64,000 nt of DNA, taken from the NCBI GenBank assembly GCA_963717115.1, contig CAVQVO010000020.1:1116001-1180000 (forward strand), in the 5' to 3' direction. The translations under genes and the position numbers were made by a program. This DNA is from JBBQUN01 sp963717115 (GTDB lineage Bacteria; Actinomycetota; Acidimicrobiia; Acidimicrobiales; SZUA-35). Shown one piece after another: positions 24,528 through 32,696 of this stretch (positions are counted from its first letter, which is position 1; every line of letters starts with the position of its first letter). Below the pieces are notes generated by a model. That model was not told the origin of the DNA, did not search any database, and saw only the letters and a program-made list of their open reading frames with translations.

Positions 24528-26807
24528 ATGAGCATGATCGGCACCCGAGTCGTCCGCAAAGAGGACCCCGTCCTGTTGACCGACGGGGGCTCCTATGTCG
24601 ACGACGTCGCTCCGGCCGATGCCCTCTTCGTCACCTTCGCCCGGTCGGTGATGCCCCATGCGCTGATCTCCGGTGTCGACACCGGTCCTGCGGCCGAGGC
24701 CGACGGCGTGATCGGGGTGTTCACCGCGACCGATCTCGAGCTGGCGGCCAAACCCAGCTCGATGCCGCTGCTCAACCAGGCGATGCTCCGGACCCCGCTC
24801 GCCACCGACCGGGTCCGCTACGTGGGCGAGCCCGTGGCCGTGGTGGTCAGCACCAGCCGCGAGTCGGGGGTCGACGCCGCCGAGTTGATCGAGATCTCCT
24901 ACGAACCGCTCGACGTGGTGATGGACCCGACCGAGTCGATCACCTCCGACAACCTGCTGTTCCCCGACGCCGGCACCAACGTCGTGTTCGCCATGCCGGG
25001 CCAACCCGACGACGACCGATTCGCCGATTGCGAGGTCGTGGTCGAGCTCGACTTCCGCAACCACCGGATGGCCCCCTGCCCGATCGAACCGAGGGCGACG
25101 GTGGCGATCTGGGACGGTTCCCGACTCACGGCCTGGTCCTCGACGCAGGGTGCCCATGGGACCCGCGATGCGCTCGCCGCCCATCTCGGACTCGACAAGG
25201 CCGATGTGCGGGTCATCGCCCCCGACGTCGGGGGCGGCTTCGGGGCCAAGAACGGCTCCTACCCCGAGGACCTGGTGGTGGCCTCGCTGGCGCGTCGTCT
25301 CGGTCGACCGATGCGCTGGGCCGAGACCCGCTCCGAGAGCATGCTCGGCCTCGTCCACGGTCGCGGCCAGGTGTTCCACGCCACCATGGGCGGGACCCGC
25401 GACGGACGCATCACGGCCTACTCCCTCGAGGTGGTGCAGGACTCCGGGGCGTACGCCGAGATCGGTTCGGTGCTGCCCTTCATGACCCGGACGATGGCGT
25501 CGGGCTGCTACGACATCGCCCGAGTGAACTTCGATTCCAAGTCGGCGGTCACCAACACCATGCCCACCGGTGCGTTCCGGGGAGCCGGTCGGCCCGAGGC
25601 CGCAGCCGCCATCGAGCGGATGGTCGACCGATTCGCCGCCGAGGTCGGGCTCGACCCGGCCGAGGTCCGGCGTCGCAACGTCCACCCGCCCGAGTCGTTC
25701 CCGCTGACGACCCCGACCGGGGCGGCCATGGACTGCGGAGCCTACGAGGCCTCACTCGACCGGGCGCTCGACGCGGCCGGTTACGCCGACCTCCGGGTCG
25801 AGCAGCAGCGGCGGCGTGACGCCGGCGATCGTCGCCTGCTCGGAATCGGCCTGTCCACCTACGTCGAGATCACGAACCCGACCAACAGCGGCGAGTACGG
25901 CAGCGTCGAGATCCGGCCCGACGGTTCGGCCCTGCTGCTGACCGGTCAATCCCCGCACGGTCAGGGTCACTACACGACCTTCGCGCAGCTCACGAGCGAG
26001 CTCACGGGGATCCCGATCGACCGGATCGAGGTCCGCCACGGCGACACCGACGAGGTGGCCCGAGGGGTGGGGACCGGGGGTTCCAAAGCGCTCCAGATCG
26101 GGGGCTCGGCCATCTGGCGGGCCACCGAGTCCGTCGTCGACAAGGCCAAGCAGCTCGCCGCCGAACTCCTCGAGGCCAACCCCGACGACATCGTCCTCGA
26201 CACCGCCGCCGGGACCTTCGCCGTTGCGGGCACCCCGGCGATCGCCCTCGACTGGTCCGACATCGGCACCAAGGCGGCCGAGGTCGGCGGACCGGGCTTG
26301 CGCTCCGAAGACGACTTCCAGCCCACCGGCGCCACGTTCCCGTTCGGATCCCACGTGTCGGTGGTCGAGGTCGACGCCGACACCGGAAAGGTGACGATCC
26401 TGCGCCACGTCGCCTGCGACGACGCCGGCACCATCGTCAACCCGATGATCGTCGATGGTCAGGTCCACGGCGGCCTCGCCTCGGGGATCGCACAGGCGCT
26501 GATGGAGGAGTTCGCCTACGACGTCGACGGCAACCCACTGACCTCGAATTTCATGACCTACGGCATCATCTCGGCGACCGAGTTGCCGCTGTTCGAGCGG
26601 GTCCCGATGGAGACGCCGACGCCCCTCAACCCGCTCGGTGCCAAGGGCATCGGCGAATCGGGCACGATCGGCGCCACCCCGGCCGTGCAGAACGCCGTGG
26701 TCGATGCCCTGTCGCACCTGGGAGTCATGCACGTCGACATCCCCGTCTCGCCCGAGCGGGTCTGGCGTGCCATCGCCGACGCCACGTCCGGCACCGCAGA
26801 CCGATGA
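24528..26807 (+). CDS. Xanthine dehydrogenase family molybdopterin-binding subunit (CoxL-like)
   Basis: A 759-residue large subunit of a molybdenum hydroxylase. It has the N-terminal aldehyde oxidase a/b hammerhead domain and the Mo-binding domains with GGGFGAKNG, GAFRGAGRPE and GGSKALQIGGSAIW. The proposed catalytic Glu710 lies in KGIGESGTIG. GAFRGAGR is the form II-like loop rather than the AYXCSFR of true CO dehydrogenase, so CO is an unlikely substrate. The FAD and [2Fe-2S] subunits normally encoded beside it are absent nearby. It overlaps mtnA as ATGA and starts 106 bases after mftC behind an AGGAG site. Confidence 0.9.
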   Translation: MSMIGTRVVRKEDPVLLTDGGSYVDDVAPADALFVTFARSVMPHALISGVDTGPAAEADGVIGVFTATDLELAAKPSSMPLLNQAMLRTPLATDRVRYVGEPVAVVVSTSRESGVDAAELIEISYEPLDVVMDPTESITSDNLLFPDAGTNVVFAMPGQPDDDRFADCEVVVELDFRNHRMAPCPIEPRATVAIWDGSRLTAWSSTQGAHGTRDALAAHLGLDKADVRVIAPDVGGGFGAKNGSYPEDLVVASLARRLGRPMRWAETRSESMLGLVHGRGQVFHATMGGTRDGRITAYSLEVVQDSGAYAEIGSVLPFMTRTMASGCYDIARVNFDSKSAVTNTMPTGAFRGAGRPEAAAAIERMVDRFAAEVGLDPAEVRRRNVHPPESFPLTTPTGAAMDCGAYEASLDRALDAAGYADLRVEQQRRRDAGDRRLLGIGLSTYVEITNPTNSGEYGSVEIRPDGSALLLTGQSPHGQGHYTTFAQLTSELTGIPIDRIEVRHGDTDEVARGVGTGGSKALQIGGSAIWRATESVVDKAKQLAAELLEANPDDIVLDTAAGTFAVAGTPAIALDWSDIGTKAAEVGGPGLRSEDDFQPTGATFPFGSHVSVVEVDADTGKVTILRHVACDDAGTIVNPMIVDGQVHGGLASGIAQALMEEFAYDVDGNPLTSNFMTYGIISATELPLFERVPMETPTPLNPLGAKGIGESGTIGATPAVQNAVVDALSHLGVMHVDIPVSPERVWRAIADATSGTADR

Positions 26808-27889
26808 GCGACCCGTCGGCCCCCGACGTCACCGGCGCACCGTCGCTGCGGCCGGCGGTCGACTGGGTCGGTGGTCGTCTCGAGATCATCGACCAGACGT
26901 TGCTGCCGACGACCCTCGAGGTGCTCACGCTGACCACGACGGCCCAGGTGGTCGACGCCATCGAACGCCTGGCTGTGCGCGGCGCGCCGGCCATCGGCGT
27001 CTGCGGGGCCTACGGTCTGGTCGTCGGACTCGACGAGGCGGCGCCCGCCGATCTCGACGCAGCCCGGTCTGCGCTCGACGCGCTCGTCGAGCGGATCGGA
27101 ACCGCTCGTCCGACGGCGGTGAACCTGTCCTGGGCCGTCGATCGTGTCCGGTCGGCAACGGCGGGGGCCGATTCGGTGGCTTCGCTGCGGGCGCTCGCCT
27201 TCGACGAGGCGCGGGCGATCCAGGTCGCCGACATCGTCGCCTGTGACGCCATGGGACGGCACGGGGCCAGGGAACTGGCCGACCGGCACCGCATCCTCAC
27301 CCACTGCAACACCGGCCGCCTGGCCACGGCGGGCCGGGGCACGGCGCTCGGGGTGGTCTACACCAAGGCCGAGCTCGGGCATCCGGTCGAGGTCTTCGCC
27401 TGCGAGACCCGCCCCCTGCTCCAGGGCGCCCGCCTCACCGCCTGGGAGCTGGTCGACGCCGGGCTCCCGGTCACACTGCTCGCCGACGGCGCCGGAGCGG
27501 CGCTGCTCGGTACGGGCGGGATCGATGCCGTGATCACCGGAGCCGACCGCATCGCCGCCAACGGCGACTCGGCCAACAAGATCGGTACCCGGGCCCACGC
27601 GATCGCCGCCGCCCGGGAAGGCGTGCCGTTCTACATCGTCGCTCCCCTCTCGACCTTCGACCGGTCGCTCGGCTCGGGCGACGACATCGACATCGAGTTC
27701 CGGGCCGACGACGAGGTGCGTCGCTTCCGGACCGAGGCGTCGGCACCGCCGAACGTCCCGACCTGGAATGCGGCCTTCGACGTCACCCCGGCCGACCTGA
27801 TCACCGGGATCATCACCGAGGTCGGCGTGCTCCGACCGCCCTACCGAGCCTCGATCTCGGCGGCGTTCGCCGCCGTCGACGAGATCTGA
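26804..27889 (+). CDS. mtnA: S-methyl-5-thioribose-1-phosphate isomerase
   Basis: A 361-residue enzyme of the methionine salvage pathway that converts methylthioribose 1-phosphate to the ribulose form. Family motifs include RGAPAIGVCGAYGLV near the N-terminus, ILTHCNTGRLATAG with the catalytic Cys, and VITGADRIAANGDSANKIGT with the catalytic Asp. The start overlaps the molybdenum-hydroxylase stop (ATGA), so the two are co-transcribed. The pairing has no obvious metabolic logic, although related eIF2B-like proteins could have other substrates. Confidence 0.93.
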   Translation: MSDPSAPDVTGAPSLRPAVDWVGGRLEIIDQTLLPTTLEVLTLTTTAQVVDAIERLAVRGAPAIGVCGAYGLVVGLDEAAPADLDAARSALDALVERIGTARPTAVNLSWAVDRVRSATAGADSVASLRALAFDEARAIQVADIVACDAMGRHGARELADRHRILTHCNTGRLATAGRGTALGVVYTKAELGHPVEVFACETRPLLQGARLTAWELVDAGLPVTLLADGAGAALLGTGGIDAVITGADRIAANGDSANKIGTRAHAIAAAREGVPFYIVAPLSTFDRSLGSGDDIDIEFRADDEVRRFRTEASAPPNVPTWNAAFDVTPADLITGIITEVGVLRPPYRASISAAFAAVDEI

Positions 27890-27932
27890 GGCCCGGCCCG
27901 GTCGGTGCCGGTGCCGGGACCACGACCGTCGC

Positions 27933-28712
27933 TCAGGCCAGCAGGTCGAGCATCACCAGGAACTCGCAGGCCCCGCCGAGCAGGGTGAACAGGTGCCAGA
28001 TCTCGTGGTATCCGAACACGGTGGGCCTGGGGTTCGGCGCCTTGCGGACGAAGCAGGCGGCGCCGGCGGCGTACAGCAGGCCCGAGGTGAGGAGCAGCAT
28101 CCCGCAGCCGAGCCCGAGGTCGGACATCAGGGTGGGGATGGCGAGCATCGGCAGGGTCCCGAGAACCGGGAAGAGCCAGGGGCAGGGATCGTGGTCGGCG
28201 GTGAGCCGGGTCATCTTGAGCCCGACGCCGACCAGGGCCAGTGACCAGCTGAGGATCAGGAGCAGTCGGCCGACCCAGCCGCCGATGCCGACGGTGGCGA
28301 TCGGTGTGGTGGCCCCGGCCATGTGGACGAAGATCATCGAGTGGTCGAGGCGCCGCATCCAGAAGCGGGCGATCACCGACTGGGCCAGCCGGTGGTAGGC
28401 GGCGCTGGTCGTGAACATCACGGCGGCGGTCAGGACGTAGGCGAGCGTGATGGTCGGCGAGGTCGCCGATGAGGTCTCGGCCACCAGGTGGGCCCCGAGC
28501 GGGACCGACACCACGGCCCCGGCCTGGTGGAACCGGCCCCGGAGGCTGGGCCGGGCCCCGTAGATCGGGTGGCTGATCAGCAGCTCCGGGGTCCAGCGGG
28601 CGGCGAGCTCACGGTCCTGGGTGGTCTCGGGCCCGGTGACCACGGGTCGCAGGACGACCGGACGAAGGATCGGATGGCGGAGGATTCCCGGGTTGACGAA
28701 TGCGGTAGCCAT
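27933..28712 (-). CDS. Hemolysin III/PAQR-family membrane protein
   Basis: A 259-residue seven-helix protein of the YqfA/hemolysin III group. The metal-binding pattern of the PAQR superfamily is visible: SAAYHR with the following LDHSMIFVHMAGATTP, and HEIWHL near the C-terminus. An N-terminal extension of about 65 residues precedes the helices. Bacterial members are of uncertain function (membrane lipid homeostasis or hydrolase activity have been suggested). It is convergent with mtnA, and a paralogue is at 42720. Confidence 0.87.
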   Translation of the reverse strand: MATAFVNPGILRHPILRPVVLRPVVTGPETTQDRELAARWTPELLISHPIYGARPSLRGRFHQAGAVVSVPLGAHLVAETSSATSPTITLAYVLTAAVMFTTSAAYHRLAQSVIARFWMRRLDHSMIFVHMAGATTPIATVGIGGWVGRLLLILSWSLALVGVGLKMTRLTADHDPCPWLFPVLGTLPMLAIPTLMSDLGLGCGMLLLTSGLLYAAGAACFVRKAPNPRPTVFGYHEIWHLFTLLGGACEFLVMLDLLA

Positions 28713-28718
28713 GTCCTG

Positions 28719-28724
28719 ACGGTA
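28719..28724 (-). promoter_or_regulatory. -10 element of the hemolysin III gene
   Basis: TACCGT lies 6 bases before ATG 28712 and fits the leaderless pattern. Confidence 0.4.
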
Positions 28725-28748
28725 CGAAGGGATGCCGTTTCACGAATC

Positions 28749-28792
28749 GGGGGCTTCCCCCTGCCCCCGAACCCCCGTGGGGGATGGGGGCA
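28749..28792 (+). repeat. Pair of G/C-run hairpins before a lipoprotein gene
   Basis: GGGGG-CTT-CCCCC (28749-28761) is followed at once by a second hairpin with stems 28762-28768/28786-28792 and 28772-28776/28779-28783. The two structures share runs of C and could compete. They lie between divergent genes, 45 bases before the lipoprotein ATG. A transcription or translation control role is possible; nothing more can be shown. Confidence 0.5.
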
Positions 28793-28836
28793 CGGCGGAT
28801 CGGGAACCGTCGAGCCCACACGCTCGTTGGCCTCGC

Positions 28837-29154
28837 ATGACGACTCGATTTCCGCTCACCCTCGTCGCCGTTCTCGGCGCCGTCCTGCTCCTGTCCGCCT
28901 GTTCGGAGTACAACGACGAACGGGGACGGGGCGATGCCGGGATCACGGCCCGGGACGCCTCCCCGGCGATCGTGGTCAACATGCCCGACGGCTTCTCCAA
29001 CGTCGCGATCAAGTGCGCCGGCCCCAACGGGGTGTACGTCACGACCCAGAACGCGAACGGCAAGCAGCTCACGGTCGTCGAGAACGACCCGAACTGTGCC
29101 GATCGGGCCCTCCTCGACTTCGACGGTGCCGTGGAGACCGAATCGCTGGAATGA
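28837..29154 (+). CDS. Small lipoprotein
   Basis: A 105-residue predicted lipoprotein. After MTTR a hydrophobic segment ends at the lipobox LLLSAC, with the acylated Cys near residue 21. The mature part has two cysteines (IKCAGPNG and NDPNCADR) that could form a disulphide. No family is recognised. It precedes queF but is separated by 82 bases holding a separate -10 element. Confidence 0.72.
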   Translation: MTTRFPLTLVAVLGAVLLLSACSEYNDERGRGDAGITARDASPAIVVNMPDGFSNVAIKCAGPNGVYVTTQNANGKQLTVVENDPNCADRALLDFDGAVETESLE

Positions 29155-29224
29155 CCGTCGCGCCGGAACGACCGGGCACGGGGCGACCCGGTGCCGGTCG
29201 ACCGGCCCGCCTGCCGAGGCCCGC

Positions 29225-29230
29225 TAGCCT
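29225..29230 (+). promoter_or_regulatory. -10 element of queF
   Basis: TAGCCT lies 6 bases before ATG 29237. No Shine-Dalgarno sequence intervenes, so the message is probably leaderless. Confidence 0.45.
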
Positions 29231-29236
29231 GCCGAC

Positions 29237-29665
29237 ATGACCCGAACGCAGCCGGATCCAGCGACTCCCGGGGCCGACGACGGAGCCCTGTCGATCCTCG
29301 GCAGCACGGTGCGGGGCCCGGTCGAGCACGTCGAGTGCTTCCCGGCACCCGAACACTGCCGACTCGTCCGCTTCCGCACCGAGGAACTGGCGTCGGTCTG
29401 CCCGGTCACCGGCCAACCCGACCTGTCGACGGTGACCATCGAGTACGAACCCGACGGGCGCTGTGTCGAATCCAAGTCCCTCAAGCTCTATCTCTGGTCC
29501 TTTCGGGACCGCGCCGTCTTCGCCGAGGCCCTGGCCGCAGCGATCGCCGGCGAGATCATGGCGACCGCCACGCCGAAGCGGGTGACCGTCACGCTCACCC
29601 AACGGCCCCGGGGCGGGATCTCCGTCGAGACGGTGTCCGAGCTGACCACGACGCCGCATGGCTGA
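29237..29665 (+). CDS. queF: NADPH-dependent 7-cyano-7-deazaguanine reductase
   Basis: A 142-residue type I (short) QueF, reducing preQ0 to preQ1 in queuosine synthesis. The active-site Cys is in LASVCPVTGQPD, the substrate-binding acidic residue lies downstream, and the QueF motif ESKSLKLYLWSFRDRAVFAE that gives NADPH and substrate contacts is present. Its 3' end overlaps mftE by 8 bases, so it is co-transcribed with mftE, an association with no obvious biochemical reason. Confidence 0.93.
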   Translation: MTRTQPDPATPGADDGALSILGSTVRGPVEHVECFPAPEHCRLVRFRTEELASVCPVTGQPDLSTVTIEYEPDGRCVESKSLKLYLWSFRDRAVFAEALAAAIAGEIMATATPKRVTVTLTQRPRGGISVETVSELTTTPHG

Positions 29666-30383
29666 CGACTCCTCGGCCGCCACGACCGACGCCGGAGCCG
29701 GTCCGGCGACCCGACTGGCCGAGCTCACCACCCGCGACGCCGAGGAGACCACCCGTCGGATCCTGCTCGTCCCGCTGGGCGCCACCGAGCAGCACGGACC
29801 CCACCTCACCCTCGACACCGACACCGTCATCGCAATGGCCTGGGCCGACGCGGCCGCAGCCCGGATCCCCGCCCTCGTCGCGCCGGCGCTCCCCTACGGA
29901 TCCTCGGGCGAACACCAGTCGTTCGCCGGCACGTTGTCGATCGGCGCCCCGGTGCTCGAGCTGGTGCTGGTGGAGCTCGCCCGTTCGGCCCGAGACCGGT
30001 TCGATCGGATCGTGTTCGTGGCCGGTCACGCCGGCAACGCGAACGGCCCTGGCCCGAGTCGTGTCCCTGCTCCGATCCGAGGGCCACGACGCCCGCTGGG
30101 TCGTCCCACGGCTCGACGGGGCCGATGCCCACGCCGGACACGACCGAGACGGCCCTGATGCTGCACCTCGCCCCCGAACGGGTCCGACCTCGACCGGGCC
30201 GAACCGGGCAACACCGAGCCCCTGGCCGACCTGATCGGCGCCATGCGCCGCGGCGGCGTCGCTGCGGTCTCGCCCAACGGCGTGCTCGGCGACCCGACGT
30301 CGGCAACGGCGGCACTCGGCCGGGTGCTGTTCGACCAGCTCGTCGAACGGTTGGTGACCGAGGCGACCGAGACGGCCGACTGA
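29658..30383 (+). CDS. mftE: Mycofactocin peptidase MftE, frame interrupted
   Basis: A creatininase-family peptidase that cuts the modified Val-Tyr from MftA. The metal site is seen in LLVPLGATEQHGPHLTLDTD and the family motif GHAGNAN. The frame is then lost three times by one extra base, near 30045 (G), 30142 (G) and 30188 (C). Removing all three restores ADAHAGHTETALMLHLAP and SPNGVLGDPTSATAALGR, in the original frame, to a TGA at 30381-30383. The three shifts total exactly one codon. Either the gene is damaged or the sequence has indel errors; the intact downstream protein similarity favours error. The start overlaps queF. Confidence 0.85.
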
Positions 30384-30487
30384 GCGAGCAGCACCGGGGC
30401 CGCTTCGCTCGGGTCGGGGCGGACTGCTACGTTGCCTTGCGTACGTTCGGGTCACAGGATCCGACCAACGCGCTAGGGGAGCATCAC

Positions 30488-31636
30488 GTGAAGACCAAGG
30501 CCGCCGTTCTGTGGGGTGTCGATCAGGACTGGAAGATCGAAGAGGTCGAACTGGGCGATCCGGCACCCGACGAGGTGATCGTCAAGACGGCCTTCGCCGG
30601 TCTCTGCCACTCCGACGAGCACCTCGTCACCGGCGACATCAACGTGCCCCAGGAGATGCTCGACCTCCTCGGAGTCGAGTCGTTCTTCCCGATGATCGGC
30701 GGGCACGAAGGATCCGGTGTCGTCCACTCGATCGGCGACCGAGTCACCTCGGTTGCGGTCGGCGACCACATCTCGGTGAGTTTCATCCCGTCGTGCGGCA
30801 CGTGCCATTGGTGCGCAACGGGGCGCCAGAACCTCTGCGACCTGGGTGCGGCCACCCTGGCGGGCGGCATGATCGCCGATGGCCAGTACCGCCATCACAT
30901 CGCCGGCAAGCCCGTGAACCGGATGGCCCAACTCGGCACGTTCTCCGAATACATGCTGGTCCACGAGTCCTCGGTCATCAAGGTCGAGCCCGACCTCCCG
31001 CTCAACGCCGTGGCGCTCGTGTCGTGTGGTGTGGCCACCGGCGTCGGCTCGGCCCAGAACCGGGCCAACGTGAAGTCCGGCGACACCGTGGTCGTCGTCG
31101 GTGTCGGTGGAATCGGCGCCAACGCCATCCAGGGAGCCAAGATGGCCGGCGCCACCAACGTGATCGCCATCGACACCAACCCCGACAAGCAGGAGAAGGC
31201 CGAGGAGTTCGGGGCCACCCACTTCTACTCGAGCTTCGATGACGCCCTGCTCAACGTGATGGAGATGACCCGGGGGATCATGGCCGATTCGTGCATCCTC
31301 ACCCCCGGCGTCACCACCGGCGACCTGCTCGAGCCGGCCATCAACATCATCTCGAAGGACGGCACCGTGGTCGTCACCGGTCTCGCGCCGATGGAGCAGC
31401 GCCAGGTACAGCTCGATCTGTTCGGGCTGGCGATGTACAACAAGGAGATCAAGGGGTCGATCTTCGGTTCGGGCAGCCCCCGTTCGGAGATCCCGAAGCT
31501 GCTGCGTCAGTACCAGGCCGGCCAGCTCAAGCTCGACGAGCTGATCACGGCCACCTACTCGCTCGACGAGATCAACCAGGGCTACCAGGACATGCGCGAC
31601 GGCAAGAACATCCGTGGTGTCATCGTCTTCGACTGA
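30488..31636 (+). CDS. NDMA-dependent alcohol dehydrogenase
   Basis: A 382-residue zinc alcohol dehydrogenase of the group that keeps its nicotinamide cofactor bound and relies on mycofactocin as external electron acceptor (assayed with the dye NDMA). The catalytic zinc is at GLCHSDEH and GGHEGSG, the structural zinc at CGTCHWCATGRQNLC, and the NAD site is VVVGVGGIGANAI. A GGGGA Shine-Dalgarno (30476-30480) precedes GTG 30488. Its location among mft genes is the expected context. It overlaps the moxR open frame. Confidence 0.93.
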   Translation: MKTKAAVLWGVDQDWKIEEVELGDPAPDEVIVKTAFAGLCHSDEHLVTGDINVPQEMLDLLGVESFFPMIGGHEGSGVVHSIGDRVTSVAVGDHISVSFIPSCGTCHWCATGRQNLCDLGAATLAGGMIADGQYRHHIAGKPVNRMAQLGTFSEYMLVHESSVIKVEPDLPLNAVALVSCGVATGVGSAQNRANVKSGDTVVVVGVGGIGANAIQGAKMAGATNVIAIDTNPDKQEKAEEFGATHFYSSFDDALLNVMEMTRGIMADSCILTPGVTTGDLLEPAINIISKDGTVVVTGLAPMEQRQVQLDLFGLAMYNKEIKGSIFGSGSPRSEIPKLLRQYQAGQLKLDELITATYSLDEINQGYQDMRDGKNIRGVIVFD

Positions 31637-32696
31637 GTTGTCGAGCTCTTCCGGCCGCGTTCCGCCGGCTTCGACCGACCCGTCCGGGGGAACGCCACCC
31701 GTCGGCTACGGTCCGGCGACCCTGGCGGCTCTGCAGGCCGACGTGGTCGGGCGCGGCCGCGAGACCGAACTGGTGGTGGCGGCGCTGATGGCCGGCCGGC
31801 ACCTCCTGCTGGAGGGACCGCCCGGGACCGGCAAGTCCACCCTGCTTCGCTCGGTGGCCTCGGCCTCGGGCATGGGTTTCGTGTTCGTCGAGGGCAATGC
31901 CGAGCTCACCCCGGCGCGCCTCGTCGGCCATTTCGATCCGGCTCAGGTCCTCGAGTCGGGGTACCGACCCGACATCTGGATCGACGGCCCGTTGGCGACG
32001 GCCCTGCGTCACGGTGGTCTCCTCTATCTCGAGGAGATCAACCGCGTCCCCGAAGAGACCCTCAACCTGTTGGTGACGGTCATGTCGGAACGCGAGCTCA
32101 ACGTGCCCCGTCTGGGGCGGATCGAGGCCCATCCCGACTTCCGACTGGTGGCGGCCATGAATCCCTTCGATGCGGTCGGCACGGCGCGGATCTCGGGCGC
32201 GATCTACGACCGGGTCTGCCGGGTGGCGATGGACTACCAGAGCGCCGACGACGAGACGGCGATCGCCGTGCTCAACACGACGGGCGCGCTCGGCGATGCG
32301 AGCGCGTCGACCGAGCGCTCGGCCAGCACGGCCCGGATCGTCGAACTCGTCCGCGCCACCCGATCCCATCCCGAGGTCCGGGTCGGTTCCTCGGTGCGGG
32401 GCGCCATCGACTGGGTCCTGCTCTCGAGCGATCTCGCCCTGTTGCGAGGCGGATCGGCCGACTCGCGGGCGGTCGGGCTCGATGCGGCGCTGGCCGCCCT
32501 CTCGGGGCGGATCCGCCTGCACGACTCGTCGAGCCACTCCCCCGAGGCGATCATCACCGAGCTGTGGGACCGGATCATGGAACGGCCCGAACCCGGCACC
32601 CCCGGCGACGAGGAATCGTCCGAGGGAAAAGCCCAACGCCGCCCGGAGGCGGCGGATCCGACCGGGACGACCCGGCACTCGACGACAAGATCCTGA
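31614..32696 (+). CDS. MoxR-type AAA+ ATPase
   Basis: A 360-residue AAA+ ATPase of the MoxR group, chaperones that usually act with a VWA protein to mature metal or multi-subunit enzymes. Walker A is LLEGPPGTGKSTLLR and Walker B is GGLLYLEEINR, with a sensor I segment FRLVAAMNP. The start may be GTG 31614 or TTG 31638, which comes right after the dehydrogenase stop. The C-terminal 40 residues overlap the VWA frame by 133 bases; which frame is real there cannot be settled. Confidence 0.87.
   Translation: MVSSSSTELSSSSGRVPPASTDPSGGTPPVGYGPATLAALQADVVGRGRETELVVAALMAGRHLLLEGPPGTGKSTLLRSVASASGMGFVFVEGNAELTPARLVGHFDPAQVLESGYRPDIWIDGPLATALRHGGLLYLEEINRVPEETLNLLVTVMSERELNVPRLGRIEAHPDFRLVAAMNPFDAVGTARISGAIYDRVCRVAMDYQSADDETAIAVLNTTGALGDASASTERSASTARIVELVRATRSHPEVRVGSSVRGAIDWVLLSSDLALLRGGSADSRAVGLDAALAALSGRIRLHDSSSHSPEAIITELWDRIMERPEPGTPGDEESSEGKAQRRPEAADPTGTTRHSTTRS

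Noticed and set aside
24528..26807. True aerobic CO dehydrogenase large subunit
   Set aside because: The AYXCSFR active-site loop is absent (GAFRGAGR instead) and coxM/coxS partners are missing.
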